A stretch of DNA of 52,350 bases from an uncultured Porphyromonadaceae bacterium (GCA_947174235.1 CAMWID010000015.1:1-52350); one strand, 5' to 3'. Shown: positions 1 through 8,871, numbered from the stretch's first letter. Translations and numbers: made by a program. Notes: a model not told the origin generated them from the sequence alone.

Positions 1-146
1 AATGCACCGAACACAAAGCCAGCGGTATGCCCGGAATGTCAAGATACATCACCACAAAAAACCGCAAAAATACCACAGGACGTCTGGAGTTGAAGAAATA
101 CAACCCCATCCTCAAGAAAATGACCATTCATAAAGAAATTAAATAA
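1..146 (+). CDS. rpmG: 50S ribosomal protein L33 (3' part)
   Basis: Reading from base 3, the frame gives a short lysine- and arginine-rich peptide containing [20 protein letters not shown] and ending in [10 protein letters not shown] before a TAA stop. This is the C-terminal three quarters of bacterial ribosomal protein L33, a small component of the large subunit near the E site. The start lies outside the window. A 13-base gap separates it from a small DUF4295-type gene, the usual Bacteroidota arrangement (rpmB-rpmG-DUF4295). Only the missing 5' end is uncertain. Confidence 0.93.
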   Translation, partial: CTEHKASGMPGMSRYITTKNRKNTTGRLELKKYNPILKKMTIHKEIK

Positions 147-159
147 GCACCACTGAACC

Positions 160-309
160 ATGGCAAAGAAAACCGTCGCGTCTCTTCAGAAAGGTGAAGG
201 ACGCACCTTCAGCAAAGTTATAATCATGGAGAAATCTCCTAAAACAGGCGCTTATATCTTCAAAGAGGAAATGGTGCCTAACGATGCTGTTCAGGCAGCT
301 CTCAAGTGA
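160..309 (+). CDS. DUF4295-type small basic protein following rpmG
   Basis: A 49-residue reading frame beginning MAKKTVASLQKGEGR and ending VPNDAVQAALK. Its size, lysine-rich start and position immediately after rpmG match the DUF4295 family, a short Bacteroidota protein that follows L28 and L33 and is thought to associate with translation, although I know of no established function. The ATG lies 13 bases after the rpmG stop, so the two are almost certainly co-transcribed. The stop codon lies at the base of a very long hairpin, which probably ends the operon. Confidence 0.85.
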   Translation: MAKKTVASLQKGEGRTFSKVIIMEKSPKTGAYIFKEEMVPNDAVQAALK

Positions 310-388
310 TCATTGATTACCGACACATACAAAAACAACGGCATGCTTTAAGCATGCCGTTGTTTTTGTATGTGTCGGTAATCTGATC
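308..388 (+). terminator. Very long perfect hairpin ending the rpmG operon
   Basis: Bases 315-348 and 350-383 are exact reverse complements: 34 base pairs around a single formal loop base. After a two-base bulge, five further pairs (308-312 with 384-388) reach into the TGA stop at 307-309. The descending arm contains GTTTTTGT rather than a clean terminal U-run. It most likely works as a terminator or 3'-end stabiliser, but the stem is far longer than an ordinary intrinsic terminator. Confidence 0.75.
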
Positions 389-439
389 CCAAGACCCCTT
401 CCCACAAAAAAATGGCTTCATAAGATCAGGCAGAATATA

Positions 440-471
440 AAAACGCACGTCCATGGAAGAACGTGCGTTTT
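440..471 (-). terminator. Terminator of the lpx operon
   Basis: An 11-bp perfect stem (440-450 with 461-471; arm AAAACGCACGT) with a 10-base loop. On the minus strand it lies 30 bases beyond the lpxA stop and is followed by TTTTTATATT, so it fits an intrinsic terminator for lpxD-lpxC/fabZ-lpxA. Confidence 0.8.
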
Positions 472-501
472 ATGTCATATCAAAAAAAACAGACGGTCGC
501 T

Positions 502-1275
502 TTATACAGCTGAGCGTATGATCCCCCTGTTGGAATTAGACACAAACTCCACTATCTCGTCTCGGAACACTGATTCCGGAAGAGTCTCAAGAATAAGCTT
601 TATGGCGTTGGTTACATTTAGATCACTGAGATACAAGACGCGGTATATTTCCGCGATCTTCTGGATATCGTCCTGAGAAAAACCGTTGCGGTGAAGCCCT
701 ATGGTATTAAGACCAACGTATGAAATCGGTTCTCTCGCAGCCTTTACATACGGAGGTATGTCCTTGTTTACAAGCGCACCGCCCTGCAACATTATATTTC
801 TTCCAAGATGACAGAACTGATGGACAAGACTGCCGCCACCAATAACTGCGTAATCATCCACCACGACCTCGCCTGCAAGCTGACATGCGTTTGACATGAT
901 AACTCTATTTCCGATCTTGCAATCATGGGCGATGTGGTTATAAGCCATAATCAGACAGTTGGAACCGACCACCGTCTTTCCTTTGGAAGCCGTCCCGCGG
1001 TTGACCGTGACACACTCCCTGAGAGTGGTTCCGTCTCCGATGAAAGCATAGGTCTCCTCTCCGTGAAACTTGAGATCCTGCGGAATAGCGGAAACCACCG
1101 CACCCGGGAAAATCCTCACGCCGTCACCTATGCGCGCACCCGGATATATAGTCACATTACCCGCTATATCACAGTTATCACCAATCTCTACATTTTCATA
1201 TATATTGGTAAAATTGCCGATCTTAACATTATTCCCGATTTTTGCCTCGGGATGAACATAATACATCTGGTTCAT
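502..1275 (-). CDS. lpxA: UDP-N-acetylglucosamine acyltransferase LpxA
   Basis: Catalyses the first committed step of lipid A synthesis, transfer of a 3-hydroxyacyl chain from ACP to UDP-GlcNAc in the cytoplasm. The 257 residues match the family length. The N-terminal two thirds is a left-handed beta-helix of hexapeptide repeats (HPEAKIGNNVKIGNFTNI and onward); MAYNHIAHDCKIG holds the catalytic histidine of the HIAHD-type motif, and the C-terminal part is helical. The frame extends 35 codons further upstream, but that stretch overlaps the end of lpxC/fabZ and is not conserved in character; the ATG at 1275 (MNQMYYVHPEAK) is the sensible start, 19 bases after the upstream stop. Last gene of the lpxD-lpxC/fabZ-lpxA operon. 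Confidence 0.96.
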   Translation of the reverse strand: MNQMYYVHPEAKIGNNVKIGNFTNIYENVEIGDNCDIAGNVTIYPGARIGDGVRIFPGAVVSAIPQDLKFHGEETYAFIGDGTTLRECVTVNRGTASKGKTVVGSNCLIMAYNHIAHDCKIGNRVIMSNACQLAGEVVVDDYAVIGGGSLVHQFCHLGRNIMLQGGALVNKDIPPYVKAAREPISYVGLNTIGLHRNGFSQDDIQKIAEIYRVLYLSDLNVTNAIKLILETLPESVFRDEIVEFVSNSNRGIIRSAV

Positions 1276-1294
1276 GATAATAAGAGAGAGTCTA

Positions 1295-2677
1295 TTATTT
1301 ATTTTTGATGATCTGAGCCATAAACTCGGCCTCGCAGACGATCTTCTCCCCGACGAACGCATACCCCTTGACAACCGCACACCCCCTGCGGATCTCAGTC
1401 ATCAGGCTCACATTGAGCAGCAACGTGCTGCCGGGCACTACCTTCTGACGGAATTTCACATTGTCGATCTTCAAGAAATAGGTGCTGTATTTCTCCGGCT
1501 CCTCAAGATAATTCAAAACAAGAACCCCGGCTGCCTGAGCCATAGCCTCTACCTGAAGCACACCCGGCATCACAGGCTCCTGCGGGAAATGACCGGGGAA
1601 GAACGGCTCGTTGACAGTGACATTCTTCACTGCCACACAATGCTTCCTGTCTATGTCAATCACCTTGTCAATCAAGAGAAACGGATAACGGTGAGGAAGA
1701 AGCTTACGTATTGCGTTCACATCCAGCACCGGCTCCACGTTGGGATTATAATAGGGAGATTGTATCTCCGTATGGCGCACTTCCTTGCGGATCATCCTTG
1801 TGAACTTATTGTTGACCGTATGCCCCGGCCGGATAGCCACGACACGACCCTTGATCGGACGGCCTATCAACGCAAGATCCCCTATCACATCTATCAGTTT
1901 ATGACGGGCAGGCTCATTGTCCCAGGTCAACGGCTCCGGATTGATATAGCCAAGCTCGCCGACTTTCATGTGAGGCACATTCATAAGATCGCAAAGCCGA
2001 TCTATGTTTTCCTGCTGTACAGGCTCGTCATATATCACTATCGCATTGTCGATATCTCCACCTTTGATAAGTCCATGCTGCAACAGCGCTTCTATCTCAC
2101 GCACAAACACAAAAGTTCGCGCATTCGCAACTTCCTGCTTGAACTCCGCGACATCATCAAGAACGGCAAACTGATTTGGGAGAACCTTTGAATTATATTC
2201 CACCATGACCTCAACACTGAAATGGTCATCCGGATATATGGTGATCTGGGAACCGGTAGCCTCGTCTTTCAGACGCATCTTTTCTTTGATGATATAAAAA
2301 TCCTTGTCTGATGCCTGTTCCTCAAGACCTGACTCCTCTATGGCTTCGACATATTTTATGGCGCTCCCGTCAAGAATCGGAAGCTCGGGACCGTTCACCT
2401 CGATAAGGCAGTTGTCGATAGACGCCGCATACAAAGCAGCCAAGGCATGCTCCACAGTGCTTATCTTAACATCATTCTTACCAAGAACGGTACCTCTTTG
2501 CGTATCTACGACATTTTCCGCCAACGCGTCGACCACAGGGTGGTCCTCAAGATCGACACGCTTGAATTTGTATCCGTGATTCTCGGGAGCAGGCATGAAT
2601 TTAGCCGTTATCTCAAGACCGGAATGTAATCCCTTTCCACTTACGGTGAACGGGGATTTCAGGGTGAGCTGTTTCAT
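1295..2677 (-). CDS. lpxC/fabZ: Bifunctional LpxC deacetylase / FabZ dehydratase
   Basis: A 460-residue fusion typical of Bacteroidota. Residues 1 to about 305 are UDP-3-O-acyl-GlcNAc deacetylase, the zinc enzyme committing to lipid A: H77 in EHALAAL, H259 and D263 in HKLIDVIGD are the expected zinc ligands, and RPGHTVNN carries the catalytic histidine. Residues about 318-460 are 3-hydroxyacyl-ACP dehydratase: LLPHRYPFLLIDKV, GHFP with H363 and GVLQVEAMAQ with E377 form the hot-dog active site. The ATG shares one base with the lpxD stop (TAATG), so translation is probably coupled. The fusion places a branch-point enzyme for acyl chain supply next to the enzyme that draws on 3-hydroxyacyl groups. 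Confidence 0.97.
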   Translation of the reverse strand: MKQLTLKSPFTVSGKGLHSGLEITAKFMPAPENHGYKFKRVDLEDHPVVDALAENVVDTQRGTVLGKNDVKISTVEHALAALYAASIDNCLIEVNGPELPILDGSAIKYVEAIEESGLEEQASDKDFYIIKEKMRLKDEATGSQITIYPDDHFSVEVMVEYNSKVLPNQFAVLDDVAEFKQEVANARTFVFVREIEALLQHGLIKGGDIDNAIVIYDEPVQQENIDRLCDLMNVPHMKVGELGYINPEPLTWDNEPARHKLIDVIGDLALIGRPIKGRVVAIRPGHTVNNKFTRMIRKEVRHTEIQSPYYNPNVEPVLDVNAIRKLLPHRYPFLLIDKVIDIDRKHCVAVKNVTVNEPFFPGHFPQEPVMPGVLQVEAMAQAAGVLVLNYLEEPEKYSTYFLKIDNVKFRQKVVPGSTLLLNVSLMTEIRRGCAVVKGYAFVGEKIVCEAEFMAQIIKNK

Positions 2678-3684
2678 TATTTTTTGATGTTTTTTAGTTC
2701 TTCATACAAACTTCCCAGATTCTTTATATAAACCTGGTTTTTAGCAAACTGTCGGGCATCGACAGCCGGATATCCCATCAGGCGCCTGTGGTTGCCCACA
2801 TTGTTGGGGATTCCCGACTGCGCCCCAATTTCATTATAATCGCCTACTTTTATATGTCCGGCGAAGCCACACTGGCCTCCGACCATGTTCCCATCTCCGA
2901 TATGCACTGATCCCGCGATACCGGTCTGAGAGGCGAACACATTATTTTTACCTATGGTCACATTGTGCGCCACCATTATAAGGTTGTCGAGCTTGGTGCC
3001 CTCCCCTACGGTCGTGCTGCCGAAAGTGGCACGGTCAACTGTGGTATTGGCTCCGATCTCAACATCATCCTCAATGACAACGATCCCGGTCTGAGGTATC
3101 TTCTCAAACCTGCCATCCTTGGGCGCGAATCCGAAACCATCAGCACCTATGACCGCCCCGGAATGGATTATGCATCTCGATCCAATCCGGCAACCTTCAT
3201 ATATCTTGACACCGGCACGGATCACTGTGTCATCCCCTATCACACAGCCGTCACCGACATATGACTGAGGATAAATCTTTACATTCTTGCCGAGAGTCAC
3301 GCCTTTTCCCACATATGAAAAGGCGCCGATATAGGCATGCTCCGGAAGTTCAACCCCCGGAGACACATATGACGGCTGCTCCACGCCTTCAGGCCTGGGC
3401 TTCATATCTTCGATCATGCGCAATAGCTGTGCGAGTGTGGCATATGGATCATCCACCCTGATCAATGCCGGAGAGACAGGACCATCCGTTTTGAAGTCTC
3501 TGCCCACCAATACCGCTGTCGCTTCAGTAGTGTGGATATAATGTGCGTATTTGGGATTTGCGATAAAGCTGAGGTCTCCTTTCTTCGCTTCCTCAATCTT
3601 GGCAAACCCGCTGATCACGGCGTCTTCATCTCCATCCACGCTCCCCCCCGTTAGGGCCGCGAGGCCCTTAGGTGTTATCTCCAT
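2677..3684 (-). CDS. lpxD: UDP-3-O-acylglucosamine N-acyltransferase LpxD
   Basis: Adds the second 3-hydroxyacyl chain, to the 2-amino group of the glucosamine, after LpxC. 335 residues, close to the E. coli length. An N-terminal uridine-binding domain (residues 1 to about 100, with GDLSFIANPKYAHYI) is followed by hexapeptide repeats forming a beta-helix; MVAHNVTIGKNNVFASQ contains the catalytic histidine and GQCGFAGHIKVGD the second conserved histidine. First gene of the operon; it is divergent from mce across a 226-base intergenic region. A GATATTTG sequence near 3705-3712 on this strand resembles the -7 element with one mismatch, but no good -33 accompanies it. Confidence 0.96.
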   Translation of the reverse strand: MEITPKGLAALTGGSVDGDEDAVISGFAKIEEAKKGDLSFIANPKYAHYIHTTEATAVLVGRDFKTDGPVSPALIRVDDPYATLAQLLRMIEDMKPRPEGVEQPSYVSPGVELPEHAYIGAFSYVGKGVTLGKNVKIYPQSYVGDGCVIGDDTVIRAGVKIYEGCRIGSRCIIHSGAVIGADGFGFAPKDGRFEKIPQTGIVVIEDDVEIGANTTVDRATFGSTTVGEGTKLDNLIMVAHNVTIGKNNVFASQTGIAGSVHIGDGNMVGGQCGFAGHIKVGDYNEIGAQSGIPNNVGNHRRLMGYPAVDARQFAKNQVYIKNLGSLYEELKNIKK

Positions 3685-3799
3685 AATTTATGCTGGATTA
3701 ATTTTTCTGCAAATATCGGAATTTTTTTATAAATAACCATAACATTCCGCACACTATTACACCTTATTGGCGAGGAATCACCGATTATTCACTTTTTTC

Positions 3800-3830
3800 T
3801 TGACCATTTCAATAAAAATGTCTACATTTG
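3800..3830 (+). promoter_or_regulatory. Bacteroidota-type promoter of the mce-mmd operon
   Basis: TTG at 3800-3802, 20 intervening bases, then TACATTTG at 3823-3830, an exact match to the TAnnTTTG -7 element used by the Bacteroidota primary sigma factor. Transcription would start near 3835, giving a leader of about 75 bases before the mce ATG. Confidence 0.8.
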
Positions 3831-3910
3831 CAAAGAGTTTTTGCCTTTACAAAAAACTGGCATTTCATAAAATTCAAACATCAAACAACAATACAAAAAA
3901 CTTAAATCAC

Positions 3911-4330
3911 ATGAAAATTTCTCACATCGAGCACATCGGAATAGCCGTTCCGGATCTTGAGAAGGCGATCGAATATTATGAGTCTGTACTCGGGCTCAAA
4001 TGCTATAAAAAAGAGGTGGTGGAAGACCAGAAAGTGACAACCGCCTTCATTCAGGTGGGCGACACCAAGATTGAGCTCCTTGAAGCCACATCTCCCGACA
4101 GCACGATCGCAAAGTTCATTGAGAAGAACGGAGGCCGCGGCGGCATGCACCACATCGCTTTCGCCGTTGAGGACGGAGTGGCGAACGCTCTCGCAGAAGC
4201 AGAAGAGAAAGGTGTGAAGCTTATTGACAAAGCTCCGCGAGGAGGCGCCGACGGGCTCCAAATTGCGTTCCTCCATCCAAAATCCACAGAAGCCGTCCTC
4301 ACCGAGCTTTGCGAGGATCCAGGCAAATGA
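3911..4330 (+). CDS. mce: Methylmalonyl-CoA epimerase
   Basis: Interconverts (2R)- and (2S)-methylmalonyl-CoA, joining the B12-dependent mutase to the decarboxylase encoded downstream. 139 residues of two paired VOC-fold modules: HIEHIGIAVPDLEKAIEYY near the start, KIELLEATSP, GGMHHIAFAVED and FLHPKSTEAVLTEL hold the expected metal-binding His/His/Glu positions. The frame runs open to 3767, but the extension includes the promoter, so the ATG at 3911 is chosen. It heads a five-gene operon for methylmalonyl-CoA decarboxylation. Confidence 0.95.
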   Translation: MKISHIEHIGIAVPDLEKAIEYYESVLGLKCYKKEVVEDQKVTTAFIQVGDTKIELLEATSPDSTIAKFIEKNGGRGGMHHIAFAVEDGVANALAEAEEKGVKLIDKAPRGGADGLQIAFLHPKSTEAVLTELCEDPGK

Positions 4331-4378
4331 CACCCGTGGAACAGCAACCTGAATGAAAATCATAAATCAGCAATAATA

Positions 4379-5932
4379 ATGAGCACAGCACAAGAAAAGA
4401 TCCAAGAGCTCATCGAGAAGCGCGCCCAGGCTCGCCTTGGCGGTGGTGAGAAAGCCATTGACAAGCAACACGCAAAGGGGAAATATACCGCACGTGAGCG
4501 TATCGCGCAACTTCTTGACGAAGGAAGCTTTGAAGAACTTGACATGTTCGTAACACACCGTTGCACCAATTTCGGTCAAGACAAGAAACATATTCTGGGT
4601 GACGGCGTGGTGACAGGATTCGGCACTATCGAAGGGCGTCTCGTATATGTATTCGCACAGGACTTTACCGTATATGGCGGCTCCCTGTCGGAAACGATGG
4701 CACAAAAGATCTGCAAAGTGATGGATCTCGCTATGAAAATGGGAGCACCCGTAATCGGGCTTAATGACTCCGGCGGCGCACGTATCCAGGAAGGCATCAA
4801 CGCGCTTGCCGGATATTCTGAGATTTTCCAGCGCAATATCCTTGCTTCCGGAGTCGTTCCGCAGATCTCCGCCATCCTTGGCCCGTGTGCGGGCGGAGCG
4901 GTATACAGCCCTGCCCTCACCGACTTCACGATCATGGCGAAAGGCATTTCATATATGTTCCTCACAGGCCCTACAGTGGTGAAGACAGTCACCGGCGAAG
5001 ACGTGACCCAGGAACAGCTCGGCGGCGCGTCAGTACACTCCACAAAGAGTGGCGTGACCCACTTCGCGGCTGAGAACGGTGAAGAAGCTCTCTTCATAAT
5101 CCGTAAGCTTCTAAGCTATATGCCACAGAACAATATGGAAGAGACTCCGCTCGTGGCATGCGACGACCCGATCGACAGACTTGAGGACAAACTCAACGAG
5201 ATAATCCCCGAAAGCGCCAAGATGTCATACGACATGTATGAGGTGATCTCTTCTATTGTCGACAATGGAGAATTCCTCGAGGTGCAGAAAGATTATGCTA
5301 AAAATATCATCATCGGTTTCGCCCGTTTCAACGGACAGTCTGTCGGCATCGTGGCAAACCAGCCCAAAGTACTTGCCGGAGTCCTTGACTCCAACGCATC
5401 CCGCAAGGCGGCACGTTTCGTGCGTTTCTGCGATGCTTTCAACATTCCTTTGGTGACATTGGTAGACGTACCCGGATTCCTTCCCGGCACAGGACAGGAA
5501 TACAACGGAGTAATCCTACACGGAGCAAAACTTCTCTATGCTTATGGAGAGGCAACAGTGCCCAAGGTGACCGTCACTCTGCGCAAAAGTTATGGCGGCT
5601 CTCATATCGTAATGAGCTGCAAACAGCTGCGTGGTGACGTAAACTATGCTTGGCCTACTTCTGAAATCGCCGTCATGGGTGCCGAAGGCGCGGTAGGTGT
5701 GCTTTATGCGAAAGAGGCGAAAGCTGCCGAAGATCCCGCCGCATACATCAAAGAAAAGGAAGAGGAATACCGTAAGCTGTTCGCCAACCCGTATCAAGCG
5801 GCAAAATATGGCTATATCGATGATGTGATCGAACCGCGCAACACTCGTTTCCGCATCATCCGCGCCCTTCAGATGCTTGCCACCAAGAAGCTGACGAACC
5901 CGGCAAAGAAACACGGAAACATACCTCTTTAA
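4379..5932 (+). CDS. mmdA: Methylmalonyl-CoA decarboxylase alpha subunit (carboxyltransferase)
   Basis: A 517-residue acyl-CoA carboxylase/decarboxylase transferase subunit with two crotonase-fold halves. [10 protein letters not shown] (about residues 124-133) forms an acyl-CoA oxyanion pocket, and the C-terminal half has [18 protein letters not shown] and [10 protein letters not shown]. It would transfer the carboxyl group from (S)-methylmalonyl-CoA to the biotin of the carrier encoded downstream. Propionyl-CoA carboxylase beta subunits look the same; the neighbouring integral-membrane beta subunit and OadG-like subunit favour the sodium-pumping decarboxylase. The ATG follows mce by 48 bases. 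Confidence 0.93.
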   Translation: MSTAQEKIQELIEKRAQARLGGGEKAIDKQHAKGKYTARERIAQLLDEGSFEELDMFVTHRCTNFGQDKKHILGDGVVTGFGTIEGRLVYVFAQDFTVYGGSLSETMAQKICKVMDLAMKMGAPVIGLNDSGGARIQEGINALAGYSEIFQRNILASGVVPQISAILGPCAGGAVYSPALTDFTIMAKGISYMFLTGPTVVKTVTGEDVTQEQLGGASVHSTKSGVTHFAAENGEEALFIIRKLLSYMPQNNMEETPLVACDDPIDRLEDKLNEIIPESAKMSYDMYEVISSIVDNGEFLEVQKDYAKNIIIGFARFNGQSVGIVANQPKVLAGVLDSNASRKAARFVRFCDAFNIPLVTLVDVPGFLPGTGQEYNGVILHGAKLLYAYGEATVPKVTVTLRKSYGGSHIVMSCKQLRGDVNYAWPTSEIAVMGAEGAVGVLYAKEAKAAEDPAAYIKEKEEEYRKLFANPYQAAKYGYIDDVIEPRNTRFRIIRALQMLATKKLTNPAKKHGNIPL

Positions 5933-5954
5933 ATCAATTGACATATTTCCGCTT

Positions 5955-6557
5955 ATGAAAAGATTTCTTTTAACAGCGGCAATAACACTTTCCCTCACAG
6001 GCGCCGGATTTGCGGCGCCTGTAGAGCGGGAAGAGGTGTCTGTAACAGAGTCAGCTGTTATCGTTGATTCCGAAGAAGACTCCGGACAGACAATTATTGC
6101 CGAACTTGCACCAGGTGAAGAAGCAGACTATATCGAGGAGAGCCCTATGGCCCGCAAGATGACGCAGGCTGAAAAAGCTCACAACGCAGCAGTCAACGAT
6201 TCCTGGGGTGGAGCCATCACTATCGTAGCGATGTGCATTGTGATATCAGCTCTCGCTATCCTTTCCCTTTTGTTTCTTGGGTTCGGAAAAATTTCACAAT
6301 CCTTCATGCAAAAGAAAAAACGGGAGACCGCAAAAGCCACTCCCGAAGGTATCACCGAGGAAGAACATCATGCCGTGGATTCCGGCGAAGCTATCGCAGC
6401 AATTGCCGCCGCTCTTGCCGAACATTTCGGCGAAGGACATGACATCGAAGACACAATCCTTACTATCCGACGCATGAAGAGAGCATATTCGCCATGGAAC
6501 TCAAAGATATACAATCTTAGGGTAATGCCGGAGCTTCACCGCAACCCGCGCCCATGA
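5955..6557 (+). CDS. Sodium-pump decarboxylase OadG-like (delta) subunit
   Basis: 200 residues: a signal-like hydrophobic N-terminus (MKRFLLTAAITLSLTGAGFA), an acidic linker to about residue 75, one strong membrane segment (about 94-115, ITIVAMCIVISALAILSLLF), a basic stretch, and a C-terminal tail with IAAIAAALAEHF and YSPWNSKIYNLR. The single membrane segment followed by this tail is the pattern of oxaloacetate decarboxylase gamma/methylmalonyl-CoA decarboxylase delta subunits in Bacteroidota, which hold the carboxyltransferase to the membrane pump. Its place between the alpha subunit and the biotin carrier supports this. The acidic linker is longer than in enterobacterial OadG. Confidence 0.87.
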   Translation: MKRFLLTAAITLSLTGAGFAAPVEREEVSVTESAVIVDSEEDSGQTIIAELAPGEEADYIEESPMARKMTQAEKAHNAAVNDSWGGAITIVAMCIVISALAILSLLFLGFGKISQSFMQKKKRETAKATPEGITEEEHHAVDSGEAIAAIAAALAEHFGEGHDIEDTILTIRRMKRAYSPWNSKIYNLRVMPELHRNPRP

Positions 6558-6612
6558 CCATACTAAGAGTCATCTCGATTACTCTTATATTTATTGAACA
6601 GACAAGACAATC

Positions 6613-7062
6613 ATGAAACTTAAAGAATACAAATACAAAATCAACGGCACAAAGTTTTCTGTCAAAATCGGAGACGTTGTTGACAATGAAGTGCATGTTG
6701 AAGTCAACGGAGTGCCATATACCGTGGAACTCGACAAGGCTCCCGCCAATAAAACAACTGTGTCGCAACCCGTGAAAAGCCCGATGAAAGCCCCACGCAC
6801 AGAAACCGGAGAAAAAATTATAGCGACACCGAAGGCTGCCCCCGCAGCCGGATACGTAGTGAAAGCTCCTCTTCCAGGCACTTTGATGAGCTTTACCGTG
6901 AAAGAGGGCGATGTAGTTGCCGACGGGGCTACCGTATGTATCATCGAGGCGATGAAAATGGAAAATGACATCCATGCTGGCAAAGGCGGCACCGTAAAGA
7001 AAATCCTCGTCAACGCCGGTGATGCCGTGCCTCAGGATGGTGACATCATGATTATTGAATAA
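6613..7062 (+). CDS. mmdC: Biotin carboxyl carrier subunit of the decarboxylase
   Basis: 149 residues. The N-terminal part (1 to about 45) is a small beta domain; an alanine/proline/lysine-rich hinge covers about 50-80; residues 81-149 are a biotinyl domain with the motif EAMKM, K115 being the lysine to be biotinylated, and ending GDIMIIE. It carries CO2 as carboxybiotin from the alpha subunit to the membrane beta subunit. A 33-base gap leads to mmdB. Confidence 0.95.
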   Translation: MKLKEYKYKINGTKFSVKIGDVVDNEVHVEVNGVPYTVELDKAPANKTTVSQPVKSPMKAPRTETGEKIIATPKAAPAAGYVVKAPLPGTLMSFTVKEGDVVADGATVCIIEAMKMENDIHAGKGGTVKKILVNAGDAVPQDGDIMIIE

Positions 7063-7094
7063 GCAAAGCTGATCTCACAATAACTTCCGATATT

Positions 7095-8267
7095 ATGATA
7101 TTAGCTCAGACCACATATACTTTCGGTGAATTTGTGAGCCAGACCATTTCTACATTCTGGCAATTCACCGGATTTTATAACTGCGAACTGGAAAACCTGA
7201 TCATGCTCGCGGTGGGATGCTTCTTCGTATGGCTCGCCATAAAGAAGAACTTTGAACCTCTGCTGCTCGTTCCGATAGGCTTCGGAATGCTGATAGGCAA
7301 CATACCGTTCCAGCCAGGCATGGAAATCGGAATATATGAACCCGGATCCGTGCTCAATATTCTTTACAATGGTGTTGAAAGAGGATGGTATCCTCCCTTG
7401 ATTTTCCTTGGCATTGGCGCAATGACCGATTTCTCCGCCTTGCTCGCAAACCCCAAACTGATGATTATCGGGGCATGTGCGCAATTCGGTATTTTCGGAG
7501 CTTACATGCTTGCACTCCTCTGCGGATTTGATCCGCTTTCAGCCGGTTGCGTGGCAATCATTGGTGGAGCCGACGGTCCGACCGCCATATTCACCACATC
7601 TAAGCTTAATCCCGCGCTTCTCGGAGCTGTGGCGGTGTCCGCCTATTCTTATATGGCGCTTATCCCGCTTATCCAGCCTCCTTTGATGAGACTCTTTACA
7701 AATAAGGAAGAACGCCTCATCAAGATGAAACCAACCAGGGTGGTGAGCCAGAATGAGAAAATCATTTTCCCGATTGTCGGTCTTATACTCACCTGCTTTG
7801 TCGTTCCTTCAGGTCTTCCCCTGCTCGGAATGCTTTTCTTCGGCAATCTTTTGCGTGAAAGCGGCGTGACAACCCGTCTTGCAAAAACTGCAAGCAACGC
7901 CATGACCGACATAGTGACAATCCTTCTCGGACTCACTGTAGGCGCATCTACACAGGCTGACAAATTCCTTACCTTCGACACCCTCAAGATCTTCGGACTT
8001 GGATTCCTCGCTTTCATAATAGCGTCTTCTGCGGGCGTGCTTTCTGTAAAGCTGTTCAACCTTTTCCTCAAAAAAGACAAGAAGATCAATCCACTTATCG
8101 GCAACGCTGGCGTGTCGGCTGTACCGATGGCGGCACGTATTTCCAACAACGTCGGTCTCGAATACGACCCGACCAACTATCTGCTCATGCATGCCATGGG
8201 TCCCAACGTTGCCGGCGTAATTGGTTCCGCCGTAGCCGCCGGTGTATTGTTAAGTTTCCTCGGCTGA
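7095..8267 (+). CDS. mmdB: Sodium-translocating decarboxylase beta subunit
   Basis: 390-residue polytopic membrane protein that decarboxylates carboxybiotin and exports sodium ions. GGADGPTAIF (157-166) is the conserved cation/catalytic loop of the OadB/MmdB/GcdB family, and GNAGVSAVPMAARISNN near residue 337 is the second signature. Roughly ten hydrophobic segments are visible. It completes the operon mce-mmdA-oadG-like-mmdC-mmdB, so the pump is complete in this locus. It is followed by a strong palindrome that probably ends transcription. Confidence 0.96.
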   Translation: MILAQTTYTFGEFVSQTISTFWQFTGFYNCELENLIMLAVGCFFVWLAIKKNFEPLLLVPIGFGMLIGNIPFQPGMEIGIYEPGSVLNILYNGVERGWYPPLIFLGIGAMTDFSALLANPKLMIIGACAQFGIFGAYMLALLCGFDPLSAGCVAIIGGADGPTAIFTTSKLNPALLGAVAVSAYSYMALIPLIQPPLMRLFTNKEERLIKMKPTRVVSQNEKIIFPIVGLILTCFVVPSGLPLLGMLFFGNLLRESGVTTRLAKTASNAMTDIVTILLGLTVGASTQADKFLTFDTLKIFGLGFLAFIIASSAGVLSVKLFNLFLKKDKKINPLIGNAGVSAVPMAARISNNVGLEYDPTNYLLMHAMGPNVAGVIGSAVAAGVLLSFLG

Positions 8268-8314
8268 TCAATCCTCTTGTTCTTGCAAGAACGAATCAGC
8301 TTCATTTAATATAA

Positions 8315-8352
8315 TCTGCGGGGGAACACTGATCAGTGTTCCCCCGCAGATC
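8315..8352 (+). terminator. Loop-less 38-base palindrome after mmdB
   Basis: Bases 8315-8333 and 8334-8352 are exact reverse complements with no spacer, centred on TGATCA. It is GC-rich (CTGCGGGGGAACAC) and lies 48 bases after the mmdB stop. No U-run follows, so termination is inferred from position and stem strength; a dyad operator is an alternative. Confidence 0.6.
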
Positions 8353-8490
8353 ATACAAAGATTTCGTAAAACTTTCAAACATATAAAAAAGTCCAACCAA
8401 GGATAAACTTCTCCTCTTAAATATTGTTTATTATATACCGGGACTGATCTGACGTGATGCTCAGTTTCGTCTCAAATTTTGAACCGGACT

Positions 8491-8829
8491 ATGATAACCG
8501 ATAACTCCATAAGGGAAATTTATAAGAAATTCAGCCGTCCTCACAAACGCCGGGAGGAACTTCAGCTGGAATATTTCATCCCTATGTTAAGCGAACACCA
8601 TGCGATAAAAGTATGCGAGGATGAGATAATACTTGAAGATCTGGAAGAGTTCAATCCTTTCAGACGGTTTCTGATCAGAAGCCTGAATGCTGTGCTGGAA
8701 TTCGACAAAATGATAGCTTTCGTATTCAGGTCGCACATTCTTTTTCTTGGCAAGGAAGATGACCAGATGAGAGTGCATATGCGTCCTGAACCAAAGAAAT
8801 CATTCTTCGGCAAATTATTCGGTCATTAA
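8491..8829 (+). CDS. Conserved-looking small protein of unknown function
   Basis: 112 residues if started at the ATG at 8491; a TTG four codons upstream (8479) is also possible. I do not recognise the family. The protein is rich in charged and aromatic residues, with no signal peptide or membrane span: IREIYKKFSRPHKRREEL at the start, a mixed alpha/beta-looking centre (HAIKVCEDEIILEDLEEF), and a basic amphipathic tail KKSFFGKLFGH that could touch a membrane or nucleic acid. It stands alone between the palindrome after mmdB and a bidirectional terminator. Codon choice resembles its neighbours, which supports it being real. Confidence 0.7.
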   Translation: MITDNSIREIYKKFSRPHKRREELQLEYFIPMLSEHHAIKVCEDEIILEDLEEFNPFRRFLIRSLNAVLEFDKMIAFVFRSHILFLGKEDDQMRVHMRPEPKKSFFGKLFGH

Positions 8830-8871
8830 ACCATGACAATAATTAATTGAATCGACCCTATACACAAAAAG

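Noticed and set aside
1274..2191. Open frame of 305 codons on the plus strand opposite lpxC/fabZ
   Set aside because: It lies entirely antisense to a gene with clear catalytic motifs, its protein has no family character, and the GC-rich third positions of the real gene explain the openness.
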